Part shown: one piece after another, positions 42,376-51,767 of the stretch | Numbering within the stretch: position 1 is the stretch's first letter | Layout of the letters: each line of letters starts with the position of its first letter | Assembly (NCBI RefSeq): GCF_019443325.1 | Contig: NZ_CP080383.1 | Span: forward strand, 2,480,001-2,544,000 | Direction of reading: 5' to 3' | Source: Cryobacterium sp. PAMC25264 | Lineage (GTDB): Bacteria > Actinomycetota > Actinomycetes > Actinomycetales > Microbacteriaceae | DNA: 64,000 nucleotides | Notes under the pieces: model-generated | What the model was told of the DNA's origin: nothing | Database searches by the model: none | Seen by the model: the letters and a program-made list of their open reading frames with translations, nothing else | Translations under genes and position numbers: made by a program

Positions 42376-43807
42376 GCATGAGGATAGCACCACGGTAGAC
42401 GGTCCGTCCGGCGAATCCGCCCACCTGGCGATCGAACGGCGGTTGCGCCGGTTGGCGGCGACCCGGCCCGCCGGTGAGCGCTTGCCCTCCACGCGCACCC
42501 TGGTGCGTGAGCACGCGGCCAGTCCGCTCACGGTGCAGCGGGCCGTGCAACGGCTGGTGCTCGAGGGGCTCGTGGAGACCCGGCCGGGTGCGGGCAGCTT
42601 CGTGGCCCGGCGACCCGGCGTGCACCGGGCCGACTTCGGCTGGCAGACCACCGCCCTGGGCACCCCGCGCACCGGCGCCGACGCCATCGGCGCCGCCCTG
42701 GCCACCGCTGGTCCCGGGGTCATCTCCCTGCATTCCGGCTACCCGGCCGAGGAACTGCTGCCCACCCGGCTGGTACGGTCGGCGCTCGTGCGCGCGGCGC
42801 GCACGAGTACCGCCGTCGAGCGGGCTCCCCTGGCCGGGCTGCCCGAGCTGCTCACCTGGTTCGCCGCGGAGCTGGCCCCCGCCGGCGCATCCGCCGCCGC
42901 CCCGGCCACGGCCGACGACGTCGTGATCACGCCAGGCGGGCAGAGCGCGCTGTCATCGATCTTCCGGGCGCTGGCCGCTCCGGGCGACGCCATCGTGATG
43001 GAATCGCCCACCTACTGGGGTGCGATGGCGGCCGCCCGCCAGGCCGGACTGCGAGTGGTGCCCATCGGCCGGGGCGCAGGGGCGCCCGCCGCGGGCGACC
43101 TCGACGACGCCCTGGCCGCCAGCGGGGCGCGGCTGTTCTACGCCCAACCGCACTTCGCCAACCCCACCGGGGCGCTCTGGACGAGCACCGAACGGGCCGA
43201 CGTCCTGGCCGTGATCCAGGCCCGCGGGGTCTACCTCATCGAGGACGACTGGGCGCATGACTTCGGCATCGACGCCGAGGTCGTGCCGCTCGCCGCCGAC
43301 GACGCCAACGGGCACATCGTGTACGTGCGGTCACTCACCAAGAGCGTCTCCCCCGCCATCCGGGTGGGCGCCGTCGTGGCGCGCGGCCCTGCGCTGGCCC
43401 GCATCCAGGCCGACCGCACCGTCGACGACCTCTACGTCAGCGGCATCCTGCAGGCCGCCGCCGTCGACGTGCTCACCGATCCCGGCTGGCGCAGCCACCT
43501 CGCGCGGCTGCGCGGGGCATTGCGCGCCCGCCGCGACGAGATGGCCAGGCAGGTGCGCGGCCAGTTGGGCACGGATGCGCTCGAGGTGGTTCCCCGGGGC
43601 GGCCTCAACCTCTGGGTGCGCACGAGCGACGGCGTCGACATGCGCGACCTCGCCCGCCGCAGCCGCGCGGCCGGCGTGCTGTTCTCCCCCGGCGACGACT
43701 GGTTCCCCGCCGAACCCACCGGCTCGTTCCTGCGCCTGAACTACTCACGCGCCCGCCCCGAGATCTTCGAAGAGGCCGTGGCGATCATCGCCGGGTTGCT
43801 GCCCTGA
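42374..43807 (+). CDS. MocR/PdxR-like GntR regulator with aminotransferase domain
   Basis: 477 aa. The winged HTH (residues 18-78: HLAIERRLRRLAATRPAGERLPSTRTLVREHAASPLTVQRAV) is fused to a fold-type-I aminotransferase domain. The PLP Lys is in VRSLTKSVSPAIRVG. These regulators bind PLP or an amino-acid adduct and do not act as enzymes. ATG 42374 has no Shine-Dalgarno, so the mRNA may be leaderless. Convergent with the patatin gene. Confidence 0.9.
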   Translation: MHEDSTTVDGPSGESAHLAIERRLRRLAATRPAGERLPSTRTLVREHAASPLTVQRAVQRLVLEGLVETRPGAGSFVARRPGVHRADFGWQTTALGTPRTGADAIGAALATAGPGVISLHSGYPAEELLPTRLVRSALVRAARTSTAVERAPLAGLPELLTWFAAELAPAGASAAAPATADDVVITPGGQSALSSIFRALAAPGDAIVMESPTYWGAMAAARQAGLRVVPIGRGAGAPAAGDLDDALAASGARLFYAQPHFANPTGALWTSTERADVLAVIQARGVYLIEDDWAHDFGIDAEVVPLAADDANGHIVYVRSLTKSVSPAIRVGAVVARGPALARIQADRTVDDLYVSGILQAAAVDVLTDPGWRSHLARLRGALRARRDEMARQVRGQLGTDALEVVPRGGLNLWVRTSDGVDMRDLARRSRAAGVLFSPGDDWFPAEPTGSFLRLNYSRARPEIFEEAVAIIAGLLP

Positions 43808-43956
43808 CAGCAGCAGCGCACCGGCAGCCTCCCTCGACCGATTAGAGGGAAAAAGGTCGCAACAGAGGATGCCCCGTCGCATTACGTCTGGTTAATCTCA
43901 CTTTTGCCCGAGAATCGTTTCCCGAAGCCGAGCCCGGTACGGTCGTCGCAGGCTGC

Positions 43957-44853
43957 TCAGCTTTCGTGGTGGACCGTCGCGGTGCGAGGATCCGCCCAGA
44001 GCTCCGCGACGGTTCGCCGGCCCTGCTGCCCCTGCCGGTAGCCGGCGCGGGCCGACGCCGCACGGGTGCTGGTGGCCAGCGGGTTCCTGCCGAACGCCCG
44101 AGTGGACTGGGCATCGGCGTACACCAGATGGCTACGACTCGAGCCGAGCGTGTCCAGTTCGGTCGGCGAGATGCTGCCGATGCCGGGACCGCCCTCGCGC
44201 ATGGGAACTACGATGAGTACCGGATCGCAGCCGCGGGCGAGATCCGCGTTGGCTATCGACCTCATGCCGCCGTCCATGTACCGACGGCCCTGAATTGTGA
44301 CGGGCGGAAAGATACCCGGTACCGCGCAACTGGCCGCAACGGCGTCGGCGAGGCCAACGCCCGAGTCCCGGTCGAAGACTCTGAATTCTCCGGACTCCAC
44401 GTCGACCGCGGTGATGAGGAGGCGGCGGTCGGGCCAGGTGTGCAGGGGCAGGCGGGCGGCTATGCTCTCAACCCACGCATCCTCGGGCCCGGTGGCGGCG
44501 CGGGCGGCGAACGCCCCTATTCTCCGGCGGCCTGCCTCGGGCGTCCTGGCTCCGACCCGGGCGCGCAGCATGGCCGCCCCCACCCGCACGATCCCCCACA
44601 AGGTTCCCCGGCCGCGGGAGCCGACGGTGCTCGCGCTGTCCAGCTCGGGTTGCAACAGGTCGGTCAAGCTCGCGCCACTGGCGAGCATGGCTGCCACGAT
44701 CGACCCCGCAGAGGTACCCACATAGGTGGTTTCCGGCTCACGGATGCGCGTCATCAGCGCCGCATCCGCGTTCTGAAGTCCCGCCAGAAAACCGAGTTCC
44801 CACGCGATGCCCACGCTGCCGCCGCCGGCGAGTACCAGTGCTCCGTTCGTCAC
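43957..44853 (-). CDS. patatin-like phospholipase
   Basis: 298-aa patatin-family lipid acyl hydrolase. GGGSVG (10-15) forms the oxyanion hole, GTSAGS (46-51) carries the nucleophile Ser, and YMDGGMRS is the catalytic Asp motif. The set is complete, so activity is likely. No signal peptide. The first strand MTNGALVLAGGG gives a firm start. Confidence 0.9.
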   Translation of the reverse strand: MTNGALVLAGGGSVGIAWELGFLAGLQNADAALMTRIREPETTYVGTSAGSIVAAMLASGASLTDLLQPELDSASTVGSRGRGTLWGIVRVGAAMLRARVGARTPEAGRRRIGAFAARAATGPEDAWVESIAARLPLHTWPDRRLLITAVDVESGEFRVFDRDSGVGLADAVAASCAVPGIFPPVTIQGRRYMDGGMRSIANADLARGCDPVLIVVPMREGGPGIGSISPTELDTLGSSRSHLVYADAQSTRAFGRNPLATSTRAASARAGYRQGQQGRRTVAELWADPRTATVHHES

Positions 44854-45117
44854 GACGCACCTCCTTCTGGCCCCACGATAGACGCTTCCGCATTCCTCTA
44901 GCCCCGGTCATGATCGCCGTGATGATCGGGGCTCTTGCCGAGACCGAGCTGCGACGCGCTCTCGCCGTGTCTGCGAGAGACCCGGCCGGCTGGTCTCCAG
45001 CCCGTGCACGACGCCAGAAAACTGGGCGTCCTCCGACAGCTGCGGCGCGAAGGGACCGCGGGCGTCTCGACGGCGCTGGGGATTCCCTAGACTGGGACAG
45101 AAGGGGGCGTGATCCGG

Positions 45118-45417
45118 ATGAAGAAGGACAAGAGCGACGAACCGCGCGACGAGTTCGACCGTATCCAGATTCCCGAGTTTCTGGCCCGGCCGTTTGAACG
45201 GCTCGGCGGCGGGCCGGCTCCAGCCGCACCCGTCGGGCGCGACGGCGTGCGCTCTGCCGATGCCGCCGGTCCCGGCACGACCGAGTTGCCGGATGATGCG
45301 CCCGCCGACGACGAGCAGCCCGCGCCGCGCGCCTGGTGGGCCGGCTACCGCGGCAAGCTGTTGCTCTACGGAGCGGGCACCCTCGTGATGGTCTTCCTCC
45401 AGTCCCGCGGCCGATAA
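45118..45417 (+). CDS. hypothetical protein, 99 aa
   Basis: Basic/acidic N-terminus (KKDKSDEPRDEFDRIQIPEFLARP), Pro/Ala-rich middle, then one hydrophobic segment near the end (GKLLLYGAGTLVMVFLQS). It looks like a C-tail-anchored membrane protein. ATG 45118 has AAGGGGG at proper spacing; GTG 45109 is also in frame. No family recognised. Confidence 0.5.
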   Translation: MKKDKSDEPRDEFDRIQIPEFLARPFERLGGGPAPAAPVGRDGVRSADAAGPGTTELPDDAPADDEQPAPRAWWAGYRGKLLLYGAGTLVMVFLQSRGR

Positions 45418-45830
45418 CGCGTTCCGCGTCTGCCTGAAGCGAAGGCGACCTGCTTCCGCCCCGGTGCGACACACGCTCCGGTGCCATCAACGATCTTCCG
45501 CCGATGAGTGACGTCGGGCTCCTCGACGCGTGCTCGCGAACCGTCATGGCCGTAGCGACCCGGTGAGGCCGCGTTCAGCGACGGCTCCACCGTCCCGGTA
45601 GAGATCACTCCTGGTCGAAGAGGCCATCGAAATGGGCGAAACGGAGTCCTGGTCGACGCCATCACGCCACCCCGGGAGCTCTCCGACAGCTGAGCCGGCG
45701 GCGCGGCGACTACACCAAACGGAGCACACCGGTTCATCCGTCTGGCGGATGCCACGGCAGCGCCCAGCAGGCACGATGGAATGACCGATCAGGACGCGAA
45801 GGTCGGACCATTCCGTTGAAAGGACCGACC
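45418..45830. other. 413-base gap without a convincing gene
   Basis: I find no protein with family-like sequence on either strand and no strong repeat or hairpin. Only short frames without ribosome sites occur. It probably holds the promoter of the 45831 mini-gene. Confidence 0.5.
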
Positions 45831-46028
45831 ATGACCACCCTGCTACGCACCAGTCCCGCCCACCGGGCCCTGTACCCCGTCGTGATGACCGCGAGCGTCG
45901 TGGCGGTGCCCGCCGGCGCGCACGGGCCGGCCGATCTGCCCGTCTCTGTGGACCGGGCCCCGGCGCACTCCCTCGACCGCGTGGCCCTGTGGACGGCCGA
46001 ACCGGCCGAACTCGGCCGTATCGCCTGA
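45831..46028 (+). CDS. hypothetical mini-protein, 65 aa
   Basis: 65 aa with one weak hydrophobic stretch (YPVVMTASVVAVPAGAHG) that could be a signal-like segment. GAAAGGA precedes ATG 45831 at good spacing. No family recognised. Composition is plausible but the evidence is thin. Confidence 0.45.
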   Translation: MTTLLRTSPAHRALYPVVMTASVVAVPAGAHGPADLPVSVDRAPAHSLDRVALWTAEPAELGRIA

Positions 46029-46094
46029 GGCGTCCCGCCCCTGCCGGATGGGCCGGCTCCCGCTGCCGCGCCGCCGGTTGGGCTACGCCTGCGG

Positions 46095-46295
46095 TCACGC
46101 CCCGAGCAGCAGCAGCACGTGATAGGTGGCGTAGGCCGGCCAAACGATGGCCTGGAGCAGGCCGAGGATGAAGCCCCAGAATGAGCCGTCCGAGATCGAG
46201 ATGAAGTAGATCGCCGCCCCGATGTAGGCGAGAAGGAAGAAGAACCCCCACGATCCGTCGCGTACGATCACGCGGCCCCGCCCATCCGTCGTCAT
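46095..46295 (-). CDS. small two-helix membrane protein
   Basis: 66 aa with two hydrophobic helices: SWGFFFLLAYIGAAIYFIS and FWGFILGLLQAIVWPAYATYHVLLLLG. The start ATG 46295 has GGAG upstream, which favours it over 46307. The role is unknown; small membrane proteins of this layout are common in actinobacteria. Confidence 0.7.
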   Translation of the reverse strand: MTTDGRGRVIVRDGSWGFFFLLAYIGAAIYFISISDGSFWGFILGLLQAIVWPAYATYHVLLLLGA

Positions 46296-46436
46296 CACGC
46301 GCTCCATTTCCTGGCCTGGCCGACCGGTTCTCCCGCTCACGGTAGCCGCGCGGGGGCTCGGGCGAAACCCCCGACCTGCACCTGATTGCCGGTACGGCCG
46401 CTGGCGGCGGGCGCCCCCGCGGGTGAGGATAGTGCC

Positions 46437-47318
46437 ATGGCCGTCTCGCTCACCGCAATCGCCCAGGAACTCTACGGCCTCGCCCCCGCAGACTTCACGG
46501 CCCACCGGAATGCCCGGGCGCGAGACCTCAGGCCGACGGATGCCGCGCTGGCCACACAGGTCGCCGCCCTGCGCAAGCCCTCGCCCGCGGCCTGGGTGAT
46601 GAACCTGATCGCGCGGGAACGGGCGGAGAAGCTCGAGGCGCTCCTGCGGCTCGGCGAAAAGATGCGCCAGGCGCAGGAGCGACTCGACCGTGACGAGCTC
46701 CGCCGGCTCGGCGCCGAGCGCCGGGACGCCGTGGCCGGACTCGCCCGCGAGGCCGCAGATCTGGCCCAGGCGGCCGGGTATCCGCCCACCGCGAGCGTGC
46801 TCGGCGAGGTCGAGCAGGCGCTGCAGGCGGCCACCTCCGACCCGGCGGCCGCGGCCGCGGCTGCCGCCGGTCTTCTCGTGCGTGCGCTGCGGGCCGTGGG
46901 CTTCGAACCCGTCGACCTGCTCGATGCCGTCGCGGTGCCGGGCGCCGCCGCCGTTCCCTCGCCGAAACCAGCCTCTTCCAGCAGCACACCGCCGGTGCAA
47001 CTGCACCAGGTGCGCCTGCGCAAAGAGGCCCGCCGGGAGGCCGAACGTCTCGAGGGTGACGCCGAGGCCGCGGCCGCGACGCTCGATGCCCTCGACCGTC
47101 GCGCCCATCGGCTCGACCTACGTCGGCAGCGCCTGGAGGCCGAGGTGGCGGCGCTGCGGGAGCAGCTGAGGGAGGCGGAATCCACCCGCACGGCCGTCGA
47201 CGACGACTCGCAGGCCCTGGTCGACGCACGCAGCGCTGCCCAGGCCCAGGCGGATACGACGAGTCGGCGCGCCCACGAGGCCCGGGCGGCAGCCGATGCG
47301 CTAGCGGCCCAGGACTGA
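46437..47318 (+). CDS. hypothetical coiled-coil protein
   Basis: 293 aa, Ala/Arg/Leu-rich and largely helical. The N-terminal region MAVSLTAIAQELYGLAPADFTAHRNARARDLR and KPSPAAWVMNLIARER form a conserved-looking module. Residues about 190-290 are strong coiled coil (LRKEARREAERLEGDAEAAAATLDALDRRAHRLDLRRQRLEAEVAALREQL). No enzyme motif. GAGGA lies before ATG 46437. Conserved hypothetical in actinobacteria. Confidence 0.7.
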   Translation: MAVSLTAIAQELYGLAPADFTAHRNARARDLRPTDAALATQVAALRKPSPAAWVMNLIARERAEKLEALLRLGEKMRQAQERLDRDELRRLGAERRDAVAGLAREAADLAQAAGYPPTASVLGEVEQALQAATSDPAAAAAAAAGLLVRALRAVGFEPVDLLDAVAVPGAAAVPSPKPASSSSTPPVQLHQVRLRKEARREAERLEGDAEAAAATLDALDRRAHRLDLRRQRLEAEVAALREQLREAESTRTAVDDDSQALVDARSAAQAQADTTSRRAHEARAAADALAAQD

Positions 47319-47382
47319 CGTTCCCCGCTCCACACGCATCCGGTGCCGACGGGCGCGCGCCGCCGACTGATCGGCGACGGTG

Positions 47383-47655
47383 TCAGGCCGCGGCGAACCG
47401 TTTGGCCGAACGCGCCTTGGCCTTCTCCGCCTCCACCTCGCGGTTCTTCGGCGGAGCGGTCGTGACCAGGTCCTCCAGAAGGTGCCTGGAGATGTGGGCG
47501 ATCTCCTCAACCGCACGGTTGAATGCGTCCTGGTTGGTCTGCGACGGTTTCGTGGACCCACTGATCTTGCGCACGAATTGGAGGGCGGCGGCGTGTACTT
47601 CGTCGTCCGTCGCGGCCGGCTCGAAATTGTGCAGCTGATGGATGTTCCTACACAT
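47383..47655 (-). CDS. DUF2277 family protein
   Basis: 90 aa starting MCRNIHQLHNFEPAATDDEV and containing FVRKISGSTKPSQTNQDAFNRAVEEIAHIS, which are hallmarks of DUF2277. Function unknown. The ATG at 47655 is fixed by the conserved MCRNI start, so the longer frame to 47697 is rejected. Confidence 0.88.
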   Translation of the reverse strand: MCRNIHQLHNFEPAATDDEVHAAALQFVRKISGSTKPSQTNQDAFNRAVEEIAHISRHLLEDLVTTAPPKNREVEAEKAKARSAKRFAAA

Positions 47656-47766
47656 GTTTTCAGGGTAGCCAGACTGGCCCAACGACGAAAGTGCCAAAAA
47701 GTGTTGCAGCGCGGCCGGTCATCCCACTACGGTGATGCTTACGCCATACGACGAAAGGAGCCCAGC

Positions 47767-47835
47767 GTGTTTATTCAGATGACTGCAATCGCAATCCGTA
47801 CCACCGCCGGCTTCGTCGGCGTCTTCACCGCCTGA
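47767..47835 (+). CDS. 22-aa hydrophobic micro-protein
   Basis: GTG 47767 follows AAAGGAG by 6 bases, a near-perfect site. The product, MFIQMTAIAIRTTAGFVGVFTA, is hydrophobic and could sit in the membrane or be a leader peptide of the 48061 gene. It is too short for homology, so support rests on the ribosome site and good codon use. Confidence 0.45.
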   Translation: MFIQMTAIAIRTTAGFVGVFTA

Positions 47836-48060
47836 TCGGCCAGTAGGTAACCCACCGGTCCAGACGGTGGTGACGCTCTCGAAGCCCGACCAGGCAGCAT
47901 CCGCACTCATGTGCCTGCAGCCAGGGTCATTCACCCCGCTCGCGTCGCGCGTTCCTCGCGCGCCGCGCCTCTAGCCGCCTCCAGCGGCCACCCTCATTCG
48001 GCGACCCCGGACGCTCTTCGGCGTGCCCGGATTCGCACCTTTCACGAAGGAATCACCACC

Positions 48061-48330
48061 ATGAATACCCAACTGGCGCCCCGTCCGGGCCGTCACGATC
48101 ACCCGCCCCAACCTGTCCCGCACCCCGAACCGCGCCCCGTGCGCCGTGTGGGGGCGCTCGACCGTGCCGCGATGCACCTGGGCATGGCCCTCATCGCCTG
48201 GGGTCGACGCCCCGTGCGCACGCCCCGTCGGGAACGCCCCGTGTTCTCGCCCGAGTCGGTGCGGGCCCGGCGAGACCTGGAGAACGCTCGAGACCAATAC
48301 CTGGTTCTCAAGCTCACACAGTTCCGATGA
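48061..48330 (+). CDS. hypothetical protein, 89 aa
   Basis: 89 aa, very basic (His, Arg and Pro in the first 40 residues), then LDRAAMHLGMALIAWGRRP and a helical end DLENARDQYLVLKLTQFR. GAAGGA precedes ATG 48061. No family recognised; composition suggests a nucleic-acid- or membrane-surface-binding peptide. Confidence 0.6.
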   Translation: MNTQLAPRPGRHDHPPQPVPHPEPRPVRRVGALDRAAMHLGMALIAWGRRPVRTPRRERPVFSPESVRARRDLENARDQYLVLKLTQFR

Positions 48331-48400
48331 TCCGACCGCGCCCCGGTGCGCCCCGCAGCCTCGGCTTCGGCGGCGCCCCGGGTGCGATCGGTCTCACAGG

Positions 48401-48530
48401 TTCCGCGGGCACCACGCCGCTTGGTGGGTGGCCCGCCCGGTGCCTAACGGCGCCCGACCCGCGCGTCGTGTTCCGCGGGCACCCCGCCGCTCCCCGGGTG
48501 GCTCGACCCGCGCGTCGCGTTCTCGGCTCC
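48401..48530. repeat. 70-bp direct repeat, two copies
   Basis: TTCCGCGGGCACC begins both copies, at 48401 and 48471, and GACCCGCGCGTCG recurs near each end. The second copy is shorter by about 20 bases. It lies between the 48061 gene and the oxidoreductase. Confidence 0.6.
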
Positions 48531-48588
48531 GAATGGCCATCGGGGTTGCGCGAGCAGGTGCCCCTCCCCCGACAGACGACGCGGATAC

Positions 48589-49572
48589 TCAGTCCCCGAG
48601 CCCCGCGCGCCACTGATCGAGCAGGCGCGCGATGGCGCGGCTGTGCGTCCAGGGCATCTCGGCCACTTCGGTCCGGCCCTCCAGCGCGGCCAGCGACACG
48701 GCGTCGGCCTCCGCGGCAAACGGATCCACCGTCGCCGGTTCGACAACACGATCGCCGCGGTCGGTGCGCACGGTGAAGGATGCCGCAGAGGCGGCCCGGC
48801 TGCCGAACACGTCGGGCAGGTCGATCCTCCCCGCGCTGCCGATCAGCGTCGCCGACTTCGGCAACTCGGTCACGATGGAGCAGGCCACCTCCGCCGTGAA
48901 GCCGTTCGCCGACACGGTAGCGGTGGCGTGCTCATCCACCCCGGTGTCGCCGACACGGCCCGCGGCGGCTGTGAGGGTGAGGTCCGCGGGGTCGAGGCCG
49001 GCGGCGGCGGCGAGTCCCACCGCGAGAGACACCGGGTAGCCGCCCACGTCGAGGATCGCCCCGCCGGCCAGGCCCGGGTCGAACAGGCGGCCGGAGCGCT
49101 CGCCCGCGGCGAAGCCGAACGACGCGGTCAACCGCAGCGCCGAGCCCACCTCCAGGCCGGCGACGGCGGCGTCGAGGGCCCGGGCGAACGGCCCGAACCG
49201 GTGCTTGTACGCCTCCACGAACGGGAGGTCGGAGGCCGCGGCTTGGGCCAGCACCCGCTCCACCTCGGCCAGAGTCGGCGCGACGGGCTTTTCGCACAGC
49301 ACGGCCTTGCCCGCCTGCAGCGCCGCCACGGCCAGGTCGGCATGGGTGGTGTTCACCGTCGAGATGTACACGGCGTCGATGTCGTCCCGGGCGAGCAGCT
49401 CGCCGTAGGTACCGGTGACCGGTGCACCATACAGTGCCGCGAAATCGGCCGCCCGACCGGGGTCGGTGCTGCCGACGGCGTGCAGCGTGCCGTGCGCCGA
49501 CCCGGGCAATGCCCGCGCGAACCAGCCGCCGATATCGCCCGGTCCGAGGATTGCCCACCGTGTAGTTGTCAT
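48589..49572 (-). CDS. Gfo/Idh/MocA-family oxidoreductase
   Basis: 327-aa NAD(P)-dependent oxidoreductase. The Rossmann start MTTTRWAILGPGDIGGWFARAL and the CEKPVAPTLAEVER motif with the nicotinamide-site Lys are clear. Likely acts on a sugar or inositol derivative; no sugar gene lies next to it. Monocistronic, upstream of tRNA-Arg on the same strand. Confidence 0.9.
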   Translation of the reverse strand: MTTTRWAILGPGDIGGWFARALPGSAHGTLHAVGSTDPGRAADFAALYGAPVTGTYGELLARDDIDAVYISTVNTTHADLAVAALQAGKAVLCEKPVAPTLAEVERVLAQAAASDLPFVEAYKHRFGPFARALDAAVAGLEVGSALRLTASFGFAAGERSGRLFDPGLAGGAILDVGGYPVSLAVGLAAAAGLDPADLTLTAAAGRVGDTGVDEHATATVSANGFTAEVACSIVTELPKSATLIGSAGRIDLPDVFGSRAASAASFTVRTDRGDRVVEPATVDPFAAEADAVSLAALEGRTEVAEMPWTHSRAIARLLDQWRAGLGD

Positions 49573-49771
49573 GCCGTCACGCTACCAAGCCCACGATGGG
49601 GCGGATGCCGGCCGGTACGCCCTGCCCACAACCACACCACGGTCTCGCCGCGGACGCCTGAGCAACGAACGTTTACAAGGAGATCGGTGAGATACAAGGA
49701 CGTTTCGTCAACACCGGTCCTATTAATCGCACTATTTCCTTGGAATGTGGTGCGATTCCGCGGCCGACGGA

Positions 49772-49846
49772 TGGTGCCCCTGGAGGGACTCGAACCCCCA
49801 ACCCTTTCCTTAGGACGGAACTGCTCTTCCATTGAGCTACAGAGGC
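49772..49846 (-). tRNA. tRNA-Arg (CCT)
   Basis: Complete cloverleaf on the minus strand: GCCTCTG pairs with CAGGGGC, the anticodon loop GTCCTAA gives CCT, and the T-arm is GGGGGTTCGAGTCCCTC. CCA is encoded at 49772-49774. It reads the rare Arg codon AGG. Confidence 0.93.
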
Positions 49847-49942
49847 TGACCGGGCAAGTTTATCTTCAATCGGCGCAGGATTTAGTCCACTCATCGCGAC
49901 ACCGTACGGCAGGAGAACACTCCGGCTCCGGCTCTGCAGGGA

Positions 49943-51172
49943 CTAGGACGGCGGGTAGAGGTACATCGGCACCTCGCTGATCGGCACCGTACGGGTGTGA
50001 TACGCGTGCGAACCCATCCAGTTGTACTCCTCGAGCACCACGGTGCCGTCTCCGGGCACGGACTGCACGTAGGCCACGTGGTTGTAGGTGAACCAGGCCA
50101 CCGCGCCCACGATCGGGGTCTTACTGGTGGGCCAGCCCTTGGCCGCCCAGGCGTTCGCCCACGAGGATGCGTCTCCGCCGCCGGGGGTCATCGAGTTCCA
50201 GCTCCACTTCCACGGGCTGCCGGTGCTGCCGGCATCGCGGTTGAGCCGCCACGCCACGAAGTCGACGCATTCGCGGTAGTAGTAGCCGAGCGGGGAGAGC
50301 CCGCCGCCCTGCGCATCCGTCGCCGCTGTGGGCCACGGGTAGTCGTCACGCTCCGAGCGGATGCCGTACACGGCGTACTCCGCCGCGGAGGCCCGCGCCT
50401 GTTCGGCCGCGCTCTGCTGCGATTGGGAGGCCTGCAGACCGGCCTCGATGTCGTCGAGTTCGGCCTGGCTGGTGGCCGAGAACCCGTCGGCCGAAATGGT
50501 CACGGCGGCCGCGGCGGAGGCGACGGTGACGGCCTGGGCGTCGACCGCGGACTGGGCGCTGAAGCCGGCGGAGCCTTGCGGGGAGAACGCGTAGGCGGGC
50601 AGGGCCGCGGTAAGGAAGACCGCGGGGATGGCCATGAGGGTGACGAGCTTGGCCAGCGGCGTGTGGCGTTTGACGCGTCGCACGGCTGCCGACCCGGCCG
50701 GCTTGGCGGATGCGGCGGCCGGTTTGGTCGGCTTGGCCGGCGCCCGCAGCGCCCGGGTTGTCGGCGTCGGCCGCACGGTGGCGCGCTGACGGGCTTCGCG
50801 GCGGGAGGGCGGGAAGACGCCTGTGGTCTGATCCGGAAGCAGGTATTCCGGCACCGACAGTTCGGGAATCGTCGAGCCCGGCGGGGCGGTCTCCGGGCGG
50901 CTGAGCGGTGCCGACGCGACGACGGGAATGCTGGAGGTGGTCGCGCTCTCAACAACGGCCGCCAGATCGGGCGACACCGACACGACAGGCACGGCCGGAA
51001 CGGGCACGGCGGGCTCCGAAACCGGCGCGGTGTCGTGCGTCGCGCTCACAACAAGGTCGGCAGTTGCGGAAAGAGCCGCGGCTTCGGCGGCTGCACGAAG
51101 GGCTCGGGCCTCACGGCGCGTGGGGATTACACCGTCGCTCTCGGGCGAGCCGGCGGGGCCGGAATGAGTCAC
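49943..51172 (-). CDS. exported CHAP-domain cell-wall hydrolase
   Basis: 409 aa. A long Arg/Ala/Pro-rich cytoplasmic-looking N-terminus (1-190) precedes a signal-like helix LVTLMAIPAVFLTAALPAYA, then a helical linker with DGFSATSQAELDDIE, and the CHAP domain: YYYRECVDFVAWRL (catalytic Cys) and WFTYNHVAYVQS (His). It should cleave peptidoglycan peptides outside the cell. GTG 51172 has AGAGGA before it. It resembles the NlpC/P60 protein at 53 kb in its N-terminal plan. Confidence 0.85.
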   Translation of the reverse strand: MTHSGPAGSPESDGVIPTRREARALRAAAEAAALSATADLVVSATHDTAPVSEPAVPVPAVPVVSVSPDLAAVVESATTSSIPVVASAPLSRPETAPPGSTIPELSVPEYLLPDQTTGVFPPSRREARQRATVRPTPTTRALRAPAKPTKPAAASAKPAGSAAVRRVKRHTPLAKLVTLMAIPAVFLTAALPAYAFSPQGSAGFSAQSAVDAQAVTVASAAAAVTISADGFSATSQAELDDIEAGLQASQSQQSAAEQARASAAEYAVYGIRSERDDYPWPTAATDAQGGGLSPLGYYYRECVDFVAWRLNRDAGSTGSPWKWSWNSMTPGGGDASSWANAWAAKGWPTSKTPIVGAVAWFTYNHVAYVQSVPGDGTVVLEEYNWMGSHAYHTRTVPISEVPMYLYPPS

Positions 51173-51343
51173 AGACAATCCTCTTAACAGCCACAACCGG
51201 TGGGGGGACCTCATAACCATATGGGATGAGCGCACCCGATGTCACCTTGAGCGTTACGTTTTCGTGACATTGTGACGACAACGGGGTGCCGGACACCTGA
51301 CCGCGCCCCGGACAGGCGGCGAGGGTGGGCGCGAGGAAGTCAG

Positions 51344-51700
51344 TCAGTGCTCATTCTCTCCGGAGTTTCCGACAAGGCCGCCGAACAAATGGCTGCCCTG
51401 AGCCGCGCGGCGTGCCCGCTCGACTTCCATCGGATCCGGGTCTGGGGCACCGTCTCGTGGCGGAACCAGCGCTTCCGGTTGTTCGACCGAGACGAACGTG
51501 TCGTCGGCTTCCTTTTTCAGCCGCTTCTTCGCGGCCTTCTCGACGAGGACCGGTACGAAGTCGCGCACTCGACCCTGCTCGAGGCGCCCGTGCTCCTCTT
51601 CCACAATGTTCGCGATGTGGGCTCGCCCCAGGCCCGGGAACCGCTGTGACAGTCGGTCGAGCACGTGGCCGAGGGCTTGAGTTTCGTCTAGTTCGCTCAC
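51344..51700 (-). CDS. three-helix-bundle dimerization-domain protein
   Basis: 118 aa. The first half matches the actinobacterial three-helix-bundle dimerization domain: LDRLSQRFPGLGRAHIANIVEEEHGRLEQGRVRDFVPVLVEKAAKKRL. The rest is acidic and disordered. No enzyme function is known. GTG 51700 is chosen as the domain start; the frame opens at 51790. Confidence 0.7.
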   Translation of the reverse strand: MSELDETQALGHVLDRLSQRFPGLGRAHIANIVEEEHGRLEQGRVRDFVPVLVEKAAKKRLKKEADDTFVSVEQPEALVPPRDGAPDPDPMEVERARRAAQGSHLFGGLVGNSGENEH

Positions 51701-51767
51701 AAGGTCATTCTTCAGCGCTTGGGCACCCGAGGCAACCACCCGATCGTGGACTCGACCACACTCCCGG

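Noticed and set aside
44838..45197. 119-aa plus-strand frame near the patatin start
   Set aside because: No ribosome site, biased Arg/Asp composition and no family-like sequence.
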